DNA of 37,733 bases. Source: an uncultured Lachnospiraceae bacterium. GTDB taxonomy: Bacteria > Bacillota > Clostridia > Lachnospirales > Lachnospiraceae. Under the pieces are notes generated by a model that searched no databases, was not told where the DNA came from, and saw only the letters and a list, made by a program, of their open reading frames with translations. Every line of letters starts with the position of its first letter. The first letter of the stretch is position 1. Below are positions 23,302 to 31,648 of the stretch, piece after piece. Both the position numbers and the translations under genes were made by a program. The stretch covers positions 1 to 37,733 of the forward strand of contig CACXUY010000036.1 of NCBI GenBank assembly GCA_902770965.1. Direction: 5' to 3'.

Positions 23302-24174
23302 TTAGCCCTGCCTGTCTATGGCAGATATAGAGTCCATCATCATGGAAAATAGATTTCCAAAGAAATCCGAGCTGTCATAGGAGTAGTGCGCTCTGGCGAT
23401 GCGGCAGCCATCCGCCGCCGGGATGACATACGCACTCTGAAGCTCATCAAGCTCCGGGTTTTCCTCTGTAGGAACGGCGTTAATCATCTTGCCGCCTTCC
23501 GTGAGCTCGCTCAAAGTGACGGAATAGTTTTTTGAAAGCTCTTCGCTGATGGATGCGGCTGCTGCTTCGGCTTCCTCCGAGCTGTATGATACCTCAAGAT
23601 AGTACTGGGGTTCTTCAACGCCATCGAGATTCAGTGTAAAAATGTCGCCGTTTGAATCACTTTTACGTACGAAGCGGCTATATTCATAGTCCATCTCAAA
23701 TCCGGCAGCCTCGTTTTTGACATGCTCGAATTTAAGTATCTCTTCATAACCTTCGTAGACGATCACGTCTTCATATCGATCGCCGACCTGTCTTTTGGCA
23801 GGGGCAGCTTCGGATGATTCTCCTGCGTCGGTCGTGTCGGCGGCTTCGCTCTTGGCAGCATCCTCGGTCGTTTTAGCTGCGGCTTCGCTGTCTGCCGCAT
23901 CCCCGGCTGTGGTTGACGCGGCTTCGCTCTCGGTAGTATCCCCGGTTGCTGTAGACGCGGCTTCGCTTTCAGCTGTATCCTCGGCTGCTGTAGACATAGC
24001 TTCGCTTTCCGTCATATCCTCGGCCGTTGTAGATACGGCTTCGGTTCCCGCTGTGGTCTCGGTTGGCGTTGTTGCGGCATCCTTCTTGCCGCAGCCGCTG
24101 AGTGCCATCAGCGTGACTGCCAACGACATCGCCAAGGATAATAGCGCAATGTGCTTTTTGGTTCTTATTCTCAT
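23302..24174 (-). CDS. Lipoprotein with 13-residue tandem repeats
   Basis: The product has 290 residues. The start at 24174 follows AAGGAGG at seven bases; an ATG ten codons upstream lacks a site. It has a lipoprotein signal (RIRTKKHIALLSLAMSLAV) with lipobox ALSGC, Cys28 being lipidated, so the protein should sit on the outer face of the membrane. Residues 49-113 are five 13-residue units of the type TTAEDMTESEAMS, rich in Thr/Glu/Ala/Ser, forming an acidic stalk. The C-terminal domain (about 135-285) is a mixed beta fold with EVSYSSEEAEAAAASISEEL and SAYVIPAADGCRIARAHYSY. I recognise no family for that domain. A promoter-side gap of 700 bases separates it from the divergent hybrid kinase gene. 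Confidence 0.88.
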   Translation of the reverse strand: MRIRTKKHIALLSLAMSLAVTLMALSGCGKKDAATTPTETTAGTEAVSTTAEDMTESEAMSTAAEDTAESEAASTATGDTTESEAASTTAGDAADSEAAAKTTEDAAKSEAADTTDAGESSEAAPAKRQVGDRYEDVIVYEGYEEILKFEHVKNEAAGFEMDYEYSRFVRKSDSNGDIFTLNLDGVEEPQYYLEVSYSSEEAEAAAASISEELSKNYSVTLSELTEGGKMINAVPTEENPELDELQSAYVIPAADGCRIARAHYSYDSSDFFGNLFSMMMDSISAIDRQG

Positions 24175-24905
24175 AGTGTTCCTCCTTGATGTACCGTATC
24201 CCATGTGTTATTTTTGGTGTGTTTTTCGCGGTTATGGACGATTGCAGGCAAAAGGGTATGAATGAAACCTAAGATGCCGTACATTCATCTTTTTTAGGGA
24301 TGCTTAAACAATAATCTAATGCAAAAGCACAGCCGCGTCAATAGACGGGGACAGCTTAGCTCGGATAGAATGACCATAGAATGGCGCAAATTATGCTGAT
24401 CATGCAAGCGTTAATGACTCTATGATAATGTGAAGCCGAAAGGAACTTGAAAAATGTACATCAGGACAGTATTATTGATTTAAAAGTCGTCCTCCGCGAA
24501 GCAGGGTGGCCATATAGGTATGCATTCATACACGCATGTATGCTGCAACGACTTCTACACGTCGTGGCAGCACATGCGTGCTATGAATGTTTACATGCGT
24601 GATGCATAATGTCATATTTTTCAATGGACTACGACTGAAAACAGAGGTATAATAAACACAAATTAAATTTTGCACAACGATTAGCGGCGGCTATCAAATA
24701 GATTTCTAATAACTGCTCATGTCGATAACTGAAATGGCTTTCAGCTGTGTTATGTGTGGGACTTCTAATTGGTCAATGACAGATCAGGGGTAAAATAATG
24801 GATTTCGTAAATTCCGTATATACTCTGGAGTATACCCTGACTCAGTCTTATGCGACATGTGAATGCAAGTGCAGCTAAGATAAAGATCGCACGGAGACGG
24901 ATGTT
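24175..24905. other. Divergent intergenic region between lipoprotein and kinase genes
   Basis: There are 730 bases without a supported gene. It contains the long hairpin at 24523-24589 and a TATAAT at 24648-24653 that could be the -10 of a promoter reading toward the kinase, though its -35 is weak. Confidence 0.45.
24523..24589. repeat. Long imperfect inverted repeat (hairpin)
   Basis: The left arm CATTCATACACGCATGTATG followed by CTGCAACGAC (24523-24552) pairs with GTCGTGGCAGCACATGCGTG followed by CTATGAATG (24561-24589) across an eight-base loop, with about 28 of 30 positions matched. There is no T-run after it, so it is not a plain terminator. It may be a structured leader, a recombination site or a small RNA. 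Confidence 0.7.
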
Positions 24906-27836
24906 ATGAATGGTTTAATATTCACGAACAAGAATTGCATCAGCTGCAACAAGTGCGTCAGGGTATGCACTTCGCCCGGGGCGAGCTATGTCCATACTGA
25001 GGAGGATTCCTACATAGTACATATCAATGCAAATCGCTGCATCTCGTGCGGCGCATGCTTTGCCATGTGCGAACACGATGCCCGCGACTACCGGGATGAT
25101 ACCGAACAATTCTTTAGCGACCTCAAGAAGGGCGTGCCTATCACGCTGCTGCTGGCGCCTTCTTTTCTTGCCACATATCCGGATGAATATGGCTCAATTC
25201 TGGGCGGCCTGAAAGAGTTAGGCGTCCGCCGGATTGTCTCCGTAGCATTTGGCGCCGACATATGCACCTGGGCATATCTGAAATATATCCGGGAAAATCA
25301 TTTTTATGGAGGGATCTCCACACCCTGTCCTGTCGCAGTATCTTATATCGAACATTGTCTGCCTGAGCTCATACCGCACATGATACCAATCCACAGTCCG
25401 ATGGTGTGCGCGGCGATTTACTGCCGTGAAGAGCTTGGGATCACGGACAGATTTGCTTTTATAGGACCTTGCATCGGAAAAAAGATGGAGACGGACAGCT
25501 TCAGCGACAGCAGCCCCGTTCATTACAATCTTACATTCCTGAAGCTGATGAAATACGTGCGCACGCACAATGTGTTCGGTCCTGACATCAGGGACGAGAT
25601 AGAATATGGGCTTGGTTCGTTTTACCCCGCGCCGGGCGGCCTTGCGGAGAACATCCGCTGGTTCCTTGGTGACGATGCCCTGATCCGTGTTGTCTCCGGT
25701 AAGACTTATCTGTATGGATGGCTGAACAAAAACGCTAAGGACTTAGAGGAGGGAAACACTCCCTTCCTTATAATAGAGGCGCTGAACTGTCAGGAAGGCT
25801 GCATAGAAGGGACCGGCAACGAGATCGAGCGTTTTGAGGAAGACAGGATGCTCGGCTCCATCCAAAAAATCAAGAACCGAAGCAAGAGAAGCACGCCCGA
25901 TTCCCCATGGAATTCCAGACTCTTCCCTGAAGAACGGTATGCGCTGCTGAACAAGCAGTTTGAGAGCCTGCAGCTTTCGCATTATATGCGCCATTTTGCG
26001 GACAGAAGCGGCGAGTCAGTCATGCTGCTTCCAAGTGATGACGAGGCAGAGAGCATTTTCAATGAAATGCTCAAGTTCACGGAAGAATCGCGCTCCATTA
26101 ACTGCTCCGCCTGCGGCTACAAAAGCTGCCGGGATATGATGACAGCAATATACAATGGCTTCAATACAAAATACAACTGCATACATTTTGAGATGAATAA
26201 GGCGAAAAATGCAGCTACGGAGGCGGAACAAGCAAACAACGCGAAGTCACGGTTTTTGTCCCGGATGAGCCATGAGATCCGCACGCCTATCAACGCGATA
26301 ATAGGGCTTAACATCATCGCGCTGCGCGACAAGAGCATTTCGCCGCGTATCCGCGATGAGCTCAATAAAATAGGATCAAGCGCGAATCATCTGCTGTCGT
26401 TGGTGAACGACATACTGGATATGAACCGGATTGAGTCCGGACGAATTACGCTGAATGAGGAGACATTTGCGTTCAGGGATTTCCTGGATCAGATATGTGT
26501 CATCATCGGAGGCCAGTGCGATGACAAAGGGCTGCGTTTTGTGTGCAGCACTATGGTGCCGTTGGACGGGACATTCGTCGGAGATAGTCTGAAGCTCAAG
26601 CAGGTCATCATAAATATTCTTGGAAATGCTGTCAAATTCACGGACCCGCCAGGTACTATCACTTTGTTGGTGGAGCAGGTGGAAATGAGTGACGCGGGGC
26701 AATTATCATCGGAAAAACCGCCAAGGGGAGATGAGGAGAGCGGCCTTGCGGCGGGGCAGGCGAGCGATGAGGAGAGCGGCCTTGCGGCGGGGCGGGCGAG
26801 CGATGAGGAGAGCGGCCTTGCGGCGGGGCGGGTGAGCGATGAGGAGAGCAGCGGCCTTGCGGCGGGGCGGGTGAGCGATGAGGAGAGCGGCCTTGCGGCG
26901 AAGCAGGCGAGCGACAAGCAAGTATTGTCGGTGGCAGAGGGCAGCAATAAGGTCGCCCTGCGCTTTACCATAAAGGACACCGGCATCGGCATGGATGAGA
27001 AATATTTGCCCAGTATCTTTGACGCGTTTTCTCAGGAGGATACCGCCAATACCAGCCGATATGGCGGAAGCGGTCTTGGAATGGCGATCACCAAAAGCTT
27101 TGTAGAGATGATGGGCGGAGATATACGAGTGGAGAGTGAGAAAGGAGTTGGCTCTATCTTCACGGTAACGGTTCTTCTTGGCTGCGCATTTGACGCAAAA
27201 AAGGATGGGTCAAAGGTTGGTGGCAGAAAAGACGGTGAACATCTGACAAACAGCGCACCTGAAGTCGTATATACAAACGATGCGGATATAACAGGCGACG
27301 GATCCGGCGATACAGACAGAGCCGTCTATAACAAGGACGAAGCCAATGGCGCGGACGGAGTCGTCAACAGCAACGGCAGAGCTGACGACAACACCGATAA
27401 AGATTTCGGCGAAGCAGATGACAAAACAGCTGAGTCTGGTTCCGATATCTTAGCAGGCCGCCATGTTCTGATAGTAGAGGATCAGGAGATAAACGCGGAG
27501 GTTCTCGCTGACTTGCTTGACCTTGAGGGGATAACCTCGGAGTGGGCAAAGAACGGTCAGCTCGCGGTCGAGATGTTCTCGGACAACGAGCAAGGTCATT
27601 TTGACGCCATACTGATGGACATACGAATGCCGGTCATGGACGGTTTTGCGGCAACCCGTGAGATCAGGAAGCTGAAACGCCCCGATGCGGCTTCCATACC
27701 GATCATCGCGCTGACGGCGAATGCTTTTGAGGAGGACGTTAGGCAGTGCCTTGAGACGGGTATGAACATGCATCAGGCAAAGCCGGTAGATCTTGACTTG
27801 CTGTTGGAGAACTTGCGACAGTTGATATACCATTAG
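24906..27836 (+). CDS. Sensory [FeFe]-hydrogenase hybrid histidine kinase (HydS-like)
   Basis: The product has 976 residues. Order: two [4Fe-4S] ferredoxin motifs ([22 protein letters not shown]), a hydrogenase H-cluster domain (about 70-330), a further Fe-S motif (CSACGYKSC with a later Cys, about 400-430), HisKA (phospho-acceptor His456 in [11 protein letters not shown]), HATPase (N-box [11 protein letters not shown]-boxes DTGIGM and GGSGLGMAI), an Asp/Gly-rich linker, and a receiver with Asp905 in [13 protein letters not shown]-cluster cysteines are kept: Cys141 in STPCP, Cys189 in GPCIGKK, Cys295 and Cys299 in NCQEGCIEG. The proton-relay Cys of catalytic enzymes is replaced by Pro140, as expected of a sensor. 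It probably senses hydrogen or redox state. An in-frame minisatellite lies at residues 609-669. No output regulator is adjacent. Confidence 0.92.
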   Translation: MNGLIFTNKNCISCNKCVRVCTSPGASYVHTEEDSYIVHINANRCISCGACFAMCEHDARDYRDDTEQFFSDLKKGVPITLLLAPSFLATYPDEYGSILGGLKELGVRRIVSVAFGADICTWAYLKYIRENHFYGGISTPCPVAVSYIEHCLPELIPHMIPIHSPMVCAAIYCREELGITDRFAFIGPCIGKKMETDSFSDSSPVHYNLTFLKLMKYVRTHNVFGPDIRDEIEYGLGSFYPAPGGLAENIRWFLGDDALIRVVSGKTYLYGWLNKNAKDLEEGNTPFLIIEALNCQEGCIEGTGNEIERFEEDRMLGSIQKIKNRSKRSTPDSPWNSRLFPEERYALLNKQFESLQLSHYMRHFADRSGESVMLLPSDDEAESIFNEMLKFTEESRSINCSACGYKSCRDMMTAIYNGFNTKYNCIHFEMNKAKNAATEAEQANNAKSRFLSRMSHEIRTPINAIIGLNIIALRDKSISPRIRDELNKIGSSANHLLSLVNDILDMNRIESGRITLNEETFAFRDFLDQICVIIGGQCDDKGLRFVCSTMVPLDGTFVGDSLKLKQVIINILGNAVKFTDPPGTITLLVEQVEMSDAGQLSSEKPPRGDEESGLAAGQASDEESGLAAGRASDEESGLAAGRVSDEESSGLAAGRVSDEESGLAAKQASDKQVLSVAEGSNKVALRFTIKDTGIGMDEKYLPSIFDAFSQEDTANTSRYGGSGLGMAITKSFVEMMGGDIRVESEKGVGSIFTVTVLLGCAFDAKKDGSKVGGRKDGEHLTNSAPEVVYTNDADITGDGSGDTDRAVYNKDEANGADGVVNSNGRADDNTDKDFGEADDKTAESGSDILAGRHVLIVEDQEINAEVLADLLDLEGITSEWAKNGQLAVEMFSDNEQGHFDAILMDIRMPVMDGFAATREIRKLKRPDAASIPIIALTANAFEEDVRQCLETGMNMHQAKPVDLDLLLENLRQLIYH
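26730..26912 (+). repeat. In-frame 36-bp minisatellite inside the kinase gene
   Basis: There are five units starting at 26730, 26766, 26802, 26838 and 26877, each encoding [12 protein letters not shown] or close variants; unit 4 has an extra AGC codon (39 bp), and a partial sixth follows. Units are nearly identical in DNA, pointing to recent expansion. It lies between two strands of the ATP-binding domain. Confidence 0.95.
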
Positions 27837-28020
27837 ATAACATCTCTTCGTATGATATGGCAGACGGGCAGCGCAGCAAGAAGCGGCGTCGCAAGTCTTA
27901 TTAACCGTTGGTGGCTATTTGCGGATCATTGACAGCTTTATCAGCATTGTCATGCACGCGGGTTTGCCTGTTCGGCGGTTCATTGATGCGCAAAATAAAC
28001 GCGGGGGACGTAAATATATT

Positions 28021-28515
28021 ATGCACAGCCACATAGTCCACCCTATTCCTCCGGTGTACAACGAGGAATCGAGAATATTGATACTGGGCAGCTTCCCATC
28101 GGTAAAGTCGCGGGAAGCCGGCTTCTTTTATGGTCATCCGCAGAATCGTTACTGGAAGGTATTGGCGGCTGTTTTTCGGGACAGTTTCCCGGAAACGGTT
28201 CCGGAGAGGAGGGCGTTCCTGCTCAGGCATCGTATAGCGGCTTGGGACGTGATTGCCTCCTGTGATATCGAAGGCTCGTCCGATTCAAGCATCAGGAACG
28301 TCGCGGCGAACGATCTTTCCGCTATCCTGAATGCAGGGGACATCAGGCACATATACACGAATGGGAAAACCGCGTGGCGGCTGTACCAGAAATATACCGC
28401 GCCGGTGCTTGGGCGGGACAGCATCTGCCTTCCCTCGACATCTCCCGCGAACGCCGCATGGAATATCGAAAGGCTGACGGAAGCGTGGAGCGTAATACTC
28501 GAAGATTTTATTTGA
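28021..28515 (+). CDS. DNA-deoxyinosine glycosylase (uracil-DNA glycosylase superfamily)
   Basis: The product has 164 residues from ATG 28021; an upstream in-frame ATG at 27919 would add 34 residues without family resemblance. The motifs are those of the HDG branch: RILILGSFPSVKSREAGFFY with GHPQNRYWKVL, then AAWDVIASCDIEGSSDSSIR, a KTAWRLYQKY region and LPSTSPANA near the end. These enzymes remove hypoxanthine (deaminated adenine) from DNA to start base-excision repair. The usual length is about 160-170 residues, so it is complete. The ribosome site is weak (GGGGGA about 12 bases upstream). It follows the kinase gene by about 180 bases and is likely transcribed on its own. Confidence 0.9.
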   Translation: MHSHIVHPIPPVYNEESRILILGSFPSVKSREAGFFYGHPQNRYWKVLAAVFRDSFPETVPERRAFLLRHRIAAWDVIASCDIEGSSDSSIRNVAANDLSAILNAGDIRHIYTNGKTAWRLYQKYTAPVLGRDSICLPSTSPANAAWNIERLTEAWSVILEDFI

Positions 28516-28544
28516 CCTGAGCGGTTTTGACGCTTGAACCAGTA

Positions 28545-28686
28545 TGCGCATCCCCCGTTGAGGGGGTGATCAGAGGCGCTGCGCGCCTTGTCCGTCCTAA
28601 GATAACTGTTTAAGATAACTGTTAAAATACATCCGAAGCGTCGGCACTTCGTCATGCATTTTAACAGTTATCCTGGGGTGATAAAT
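28545..28686. mobile_element. Degenerate copy of the MITE-like repeat
   Basis: It shares GCGCTGCGCGCCTTGTCCGT and CTAACTGTT-like and CTGGGGTG words with the better copy at 36765-36927, in the same order. A long inner stem (AACTGTTAAAATACAT against ATGCATTTTAACAGTT) can fold. The left terminal repeat is decayed. It fills most of the gap between the glycosylase and EFR1 genes and may act as the glycosylase terminator. Confidence 0.6.
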
Positions 28687-28728
28687 AACATATAAAAAAT
28701 AGATTTCGCGGCATCAAGGAGGTTTCAG

Positions 28729-29487
28729 ATGAAAACATGCTATTTTACAGCGACTGGAAACAGCTTATATGTGGCAAGAAGGATAGGCGGAGAAGCGTTG
28801 TCCATTCCGAAGCTCATGAGGGAGGACAAGATCGAGATAGAGGATGACGTGGTCGGCATCGTTTGTCCGATCTACGGAGGCCAGATGCCGAAGATGGTGG
28901 GAGCCTTCCTTGGCAAAGCGAGAATAAAAGCCGATTACGTGTTCATCGTCTACACATACGGCACGTCATATTCGATAGCAAAGCAAAATGCGGCGATGGC
29001 GGCAGGGAAGGTGAAGCTTAGGCTGGATTATGTGAACGCGGTAAGGATGGTTGACAATTTCGTTCCTCTATTTGAGATACAGCATCAGATCGACACTGCG
29101 GGGGAAAAGCACATAGAAGAGCAGATCGACAAGGTGCGCAGGGATATCACAGACAGGGTCAAGAATGTCCGCAAGGTCGGAGCGGCGAAGAGAGCGGGAC
29201 TGTCCATGCTGAACGGCATGATAAAGGGAGGCCTTCTCAGGGGAAAGGCGGCTCGAAAGTACAAGGTGAACGATGCCTGTACCAGATGCGGGCTCTGCGC
29301 AAGAGTATGTCCCGCGGATAATATAACCGTGGACAGCAGGGTCCATTTCGCTGACAAATGCGAGGTCTGCTATGCCTGCGTGCATATTTGCCCGAAAAAT
29401 GCCATCCATCTGAACTTCGAGAAAAGCTCCGCGCGGTTCAGGAACGAGCATGTGTCGGTCAAGGACATAATCAACGCGAATGAATGA
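28729..29487 (+). CDS. EFR1 family flavodoxin-ferredoxin protein
   Basis: The product has 252 residues; AGGAGG lies before ATG 28729. The N-terminal flavodoxin-like part binds FMN through YFTATGNSLYVARR, with VGIVCPIYGGQMPKMVGAFL and FIVYTYGTSY. The C-terminal part has two [4Fe-4S] ferredoxin motifs, CTRCGLCARVCPADNI and CEVCYACVHICPKNAIH. EFR1 proteins are electron carriers of anaerobic clostridia; substrates are mostly unknown. It is full length for the family and stands alone, about 210 bases before the phosphoglucomutase gene. A single MITE-end word (GGTGCTGAATAATTAC) lies just after its stop at 29497-29512. Confidence 0.95.
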   Translation: MKTCYFTATGNSLYVARRIGGEALSIPKLMREDKIEIEDDVVGIVCPIYGGQMPKMVGAFLGKARIKADYVFIVYTYGTSYSIAKQNAAMAAGKVKLRLDYVNAVRMVDNFVPLFEIQHQIDTAGEKHIEEQIDKVRRDITDRVKNVRKVGAAKRAGLSMLNGMIKGGLLRGKAARKYKVNDACTRCGLCARVCPADNITVDSRVHFADKCEVCYACVHICPKNAIHLNFEKSSARFRNEHVSVKDIINANE

Positions 29488-29710
29488 AATATGTGAGGTG
29501 CTGAATAATTACACGTTATAGAGGATAAAGGGCATTAAAATATGATTTCGGTATGTGTTCTGATACTATAGACATATTTTTTTCTGAATGTTAGAATAGA
29601 ATACAGTATAAATATGAACCCTCAGCCGTCAGAATTTTGATGTCTGGCTGCTGATGGCGATGTCGTGCCGAACAGACGCACGAACATTTCATGAAAGGAT
29701 GGTAAGGAAT

Positions 29711-31318
29711 ATGTATCAGGACGAATACAAACGTTGGCTGGCGGCAGATCTGCTTGATGTTGATCTTGGGACAGAGCTTCGCGGCATCGAGGGCGATGAT
29801 GATGCCATCAAGGAGCGCTTCGCGGTTGCTCTGAAGTTCGGCACGGCAGGTCTGCGCGGCACGTTGGGAGCCGGCACGAACAGGATGAATATCTGGGTCG
29901 TCAGGCAGGCGACTCAGGGCGTTGCCGACTGGGTTAAGACTCAGGGCGGCACGCAGACAGTCGCGATCAGCTACGACAGCCGTCTTAAGGGCTGGAATTT
30001 CGCGAGGGACACGGCAGGAGTCCTTGCGGCGAACGGCATTAATGTCAGGATCTATGATGAACTCATGCCGGTCCCGGCGCTCTCTTTTGCCACCAGGTAT
30101 TACAAATGCAAACAGATGACGGACGATGCGGCCGCCGTTGTCTATGACTCGATACAGAAGACGGATGTCCTGACCGGCGCGAAGTACATGAGCTTCTCAG
30201 AAGGCGTGGAGAAGGGACTTATCCGCTTCGTCGGCGATGATTGCAAGGATGCTTTCTATCAGGCGGTCGAGGCCTGCCAGGTGCGTCCCGGCCTTGCCCG
30301 CACGGCGGGACTGAAGCTCGTCTACTCACCGTTGAACGGCACGGGGCTTGTGCCGGTCACAAGGGTGCTGAAGGACATGGGCATCACCGATATCACCATC
30401 GTCCCCGAGCAGGAATATCCGAACGGCTATTTCACCACCTGCTCTTATCCGAACCCGGAGATCTTCGCCGCCCTGGAGAAGGGGCTTGAGCTTGCGAAGA
30501 AGGTAGATGCGGACCTCATGCTGGCGACCGACCCTGACGCGGACCGCGTAGGTATCGCCATGAAGTGCCCGGACGGCTCATTTGAGCTGGTATCAGGCAA
30601 CGAGATGGGCGTACTGCTTCTGGATTATATCTGTGCCGGACGTATCGAGAAGGGCACGATGCCGAAGAATCCCGTTGCGGTGAAGTCTATCGTTTCGACT
30701 CCGCTTGCCGACGCGGTCGCGGCATATTATGGCGTGGAGCTTCGGAGCGTGCTGACAGGCTTCAAGTGGATCGGCGACCAGATTGCCGGACTTGAAGCGG
30801 CGGGCGAGGTCGAGCGCTTCATATTTGGCTTCGAAGAGAGCTATGGCTATCTTGCGGGACCTTATGTCCGCGACAAGGACGCTGTGGTCGCTTCCATGCT
30901 TATCTGCGAGATGGCGGCCTATTACCGCTCTATCGGCTCGAGCATCAAGCAGCGTCTTGAGGAGATCTATGCGCAGTACGGCCGCTACCTGAACAAGGTT
31001 GACAGCTATGAGTTCCCCGGCCTCACCGGCATGGACAAGATGGCCTCGATCATGGAAGGCCTCCGCAAGGAGCCCCCGGCTGAATTCGCCGGCAGGAAGG
31101 TCGTCAGGAAGGTCGATTACGCGAAGCCTGAGGAGACCGGGCTTCCGAAGGCGAACGTCCTTATCTATGGACTTGAGGACGGCGCGACGGTCGTGGTGCG
31201 TCCTTCCGGCACCGAGCCTAAGATCAAGACATATTTCACGACGCTTGGCAAGAACCTTGAAGAGGCACAGAACGAGAAGGATGAACTCGCGGCAGCTCTT
31301 AAACCGGTGCTTTCCTGA
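29711..31318 (+). CDS. Phosphoglucomutase/phosphomannomutase lacking the catalytic serine loop
   Basis: The product has 535 residues; clostridial relatives have about 560-580. ATG 29711 follows GGTAAGGA. It would interconvert glucose-1-phosphate and glucose-6-phosphate. Visible elements: FGTAGLRGTLGAGTNRMN, AISYDSRLKGWNFARDTAGV, the metal loop ATDPDADRVG, the sugar loop FEESYGYLAGPYVRDKDAV and the phosphate loop RPSGTEPKIK. The phosphoserine loop, normally (I/V)TASHNPxxYNG soon after the LSFA(T/V)R helix, is absent: RYYKC runs straight into KQMTDDAAAVVYD at residues 133-134 (30105-30113). The frame is otherwise perfect. About 25-30 residues are missing. As it stands, the protein should not be able to transfer phosphate. 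A terminator follows. Confidence 0.92.
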   Translation: MYQDEYKRWLAADLLDVDLGTELRGIEGDDDAIKERFAVALKFGTAGLRGTLGAGTNRMNIWVVRQATQGVADWVKTQGGTQTVAISYDSRLKGWNFARDTAGVLAANGINVRIYDELMPVPALSFATRYYKCKQMTDDAAAVVYDSIQKTDVLTGAKYMSFSEGVEKGLIRFVGDDCKDAFYQAVEACQVRPGLARTAGLKLVYSPLNGTGLVPVTRVLKDMGITDITIVPEQEYPNGYFTTCSYPNPEIFAALEKGLELAKKVDADLMLATDPDADRVGIAMKCPDGSFELVSGNEMGVLLLDYICAGRIEKGTMPKNPVAVKSIVSTPLADAVAAYYGVELRSVLTGFKWIGDQIAGLEAAGEVERFIFGFEESYGYLAGPYVRDKDAVVASMLICEMAAYYRSIGSSIKQRLEEIYAQYGRYLNKVDSYEFPGLTGMDKMASIMEGLRKEPPAEFAGRKVVRKVDYAKPEETGLPKANVLIYGLEDGATVVVRPSGTEPKIKTYFTTLGKNLEEAQNEKDELAAALKPVLS

Positions 31319-31348
31319 CAATAATAGTTAGTAATAGTTAGAAAATGG

Positions 31349-31393
31349 AAGAGCCGCAGCCGGCAGGTTATCTGCTGGCTGCGGCTCTTTATT
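31349..31393 (+). terminator. Rho-independent terminator after the phosphoglucomutase gene
   Basis: AAGAGCCGCAGCCGGCAG pairs with CTGCTGGCTGCGGCTCTT around GTTAT, followed by TATT. It is very stable and may work in both directions. Confidence 0.9.
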
Positions 31394-31401
31394 AGTTAAA
31401 C

Positions 31402-31477
31402 GTAACTATTCAGCACTCCAGACCCGGGATGCTGCGCATCCCTCGTTGTGGAGTGGCGAAAGGTGCAGAATAATTTC
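31402..31477. mobile_element. Internally deleted copy of the MITE-like repeat
   Basis: It starts GTAACTATTCAGCACTCCAG and ends GGTGCAGAATAATTTC, matching both ends of the 36765-36927 copy and including the GGGATGCTGCGCATCCC hairpin, but the middle is missing. 76 bp long. Confidence 0.7.
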
Positions 31478-31648
31478 ATAAAAACATATTTCGTGTAACA
31501 GCATAAAACACATGGAAAAAAATTATGTTATAGGATAATATATTAATTAATTCAATGCTGCGCCTTTTTTGGGTGTCAATGACCGGGCAACTCTAATGCG
31601 CAGCCTCTGATAACATTTTCATAATCTCACAGGGAAAAGGAGGAATTT
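31478..31648 (+). promoter_or_regulatory. Upstream region of the beta-glucoside operon
   Basis: An AT-rich strip (31480-31555) is followed by GCTGCGC (31557-31563) and GCGCAGC (31598-31604), a seven-base stem around 34 bases. AAAAGGAGGAATTT gives a strong ribosome site for the PTS gene. The strip presumably holds the promoter; I cannot fix the -35/-10. No clear BglG/LicT target or cre box is seen. Confidence 0.35.

Noticed and set aside
26706-26992. Minus-strand repetitive frames with [14 protein letters not shown]-type repeats
   Set aside because: They are the antisense shadow of the kinase minisatellite.
31566-31594. Possible BglG/LicT antiterminator target before the PTS gene (GGGTGTCAATGACCGGGCAA)
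   Set aside because: The resemblance is partial, the expected loop is missing, no overlapping terminator with a T-run is seen and no antiterminator gene is adjacent.
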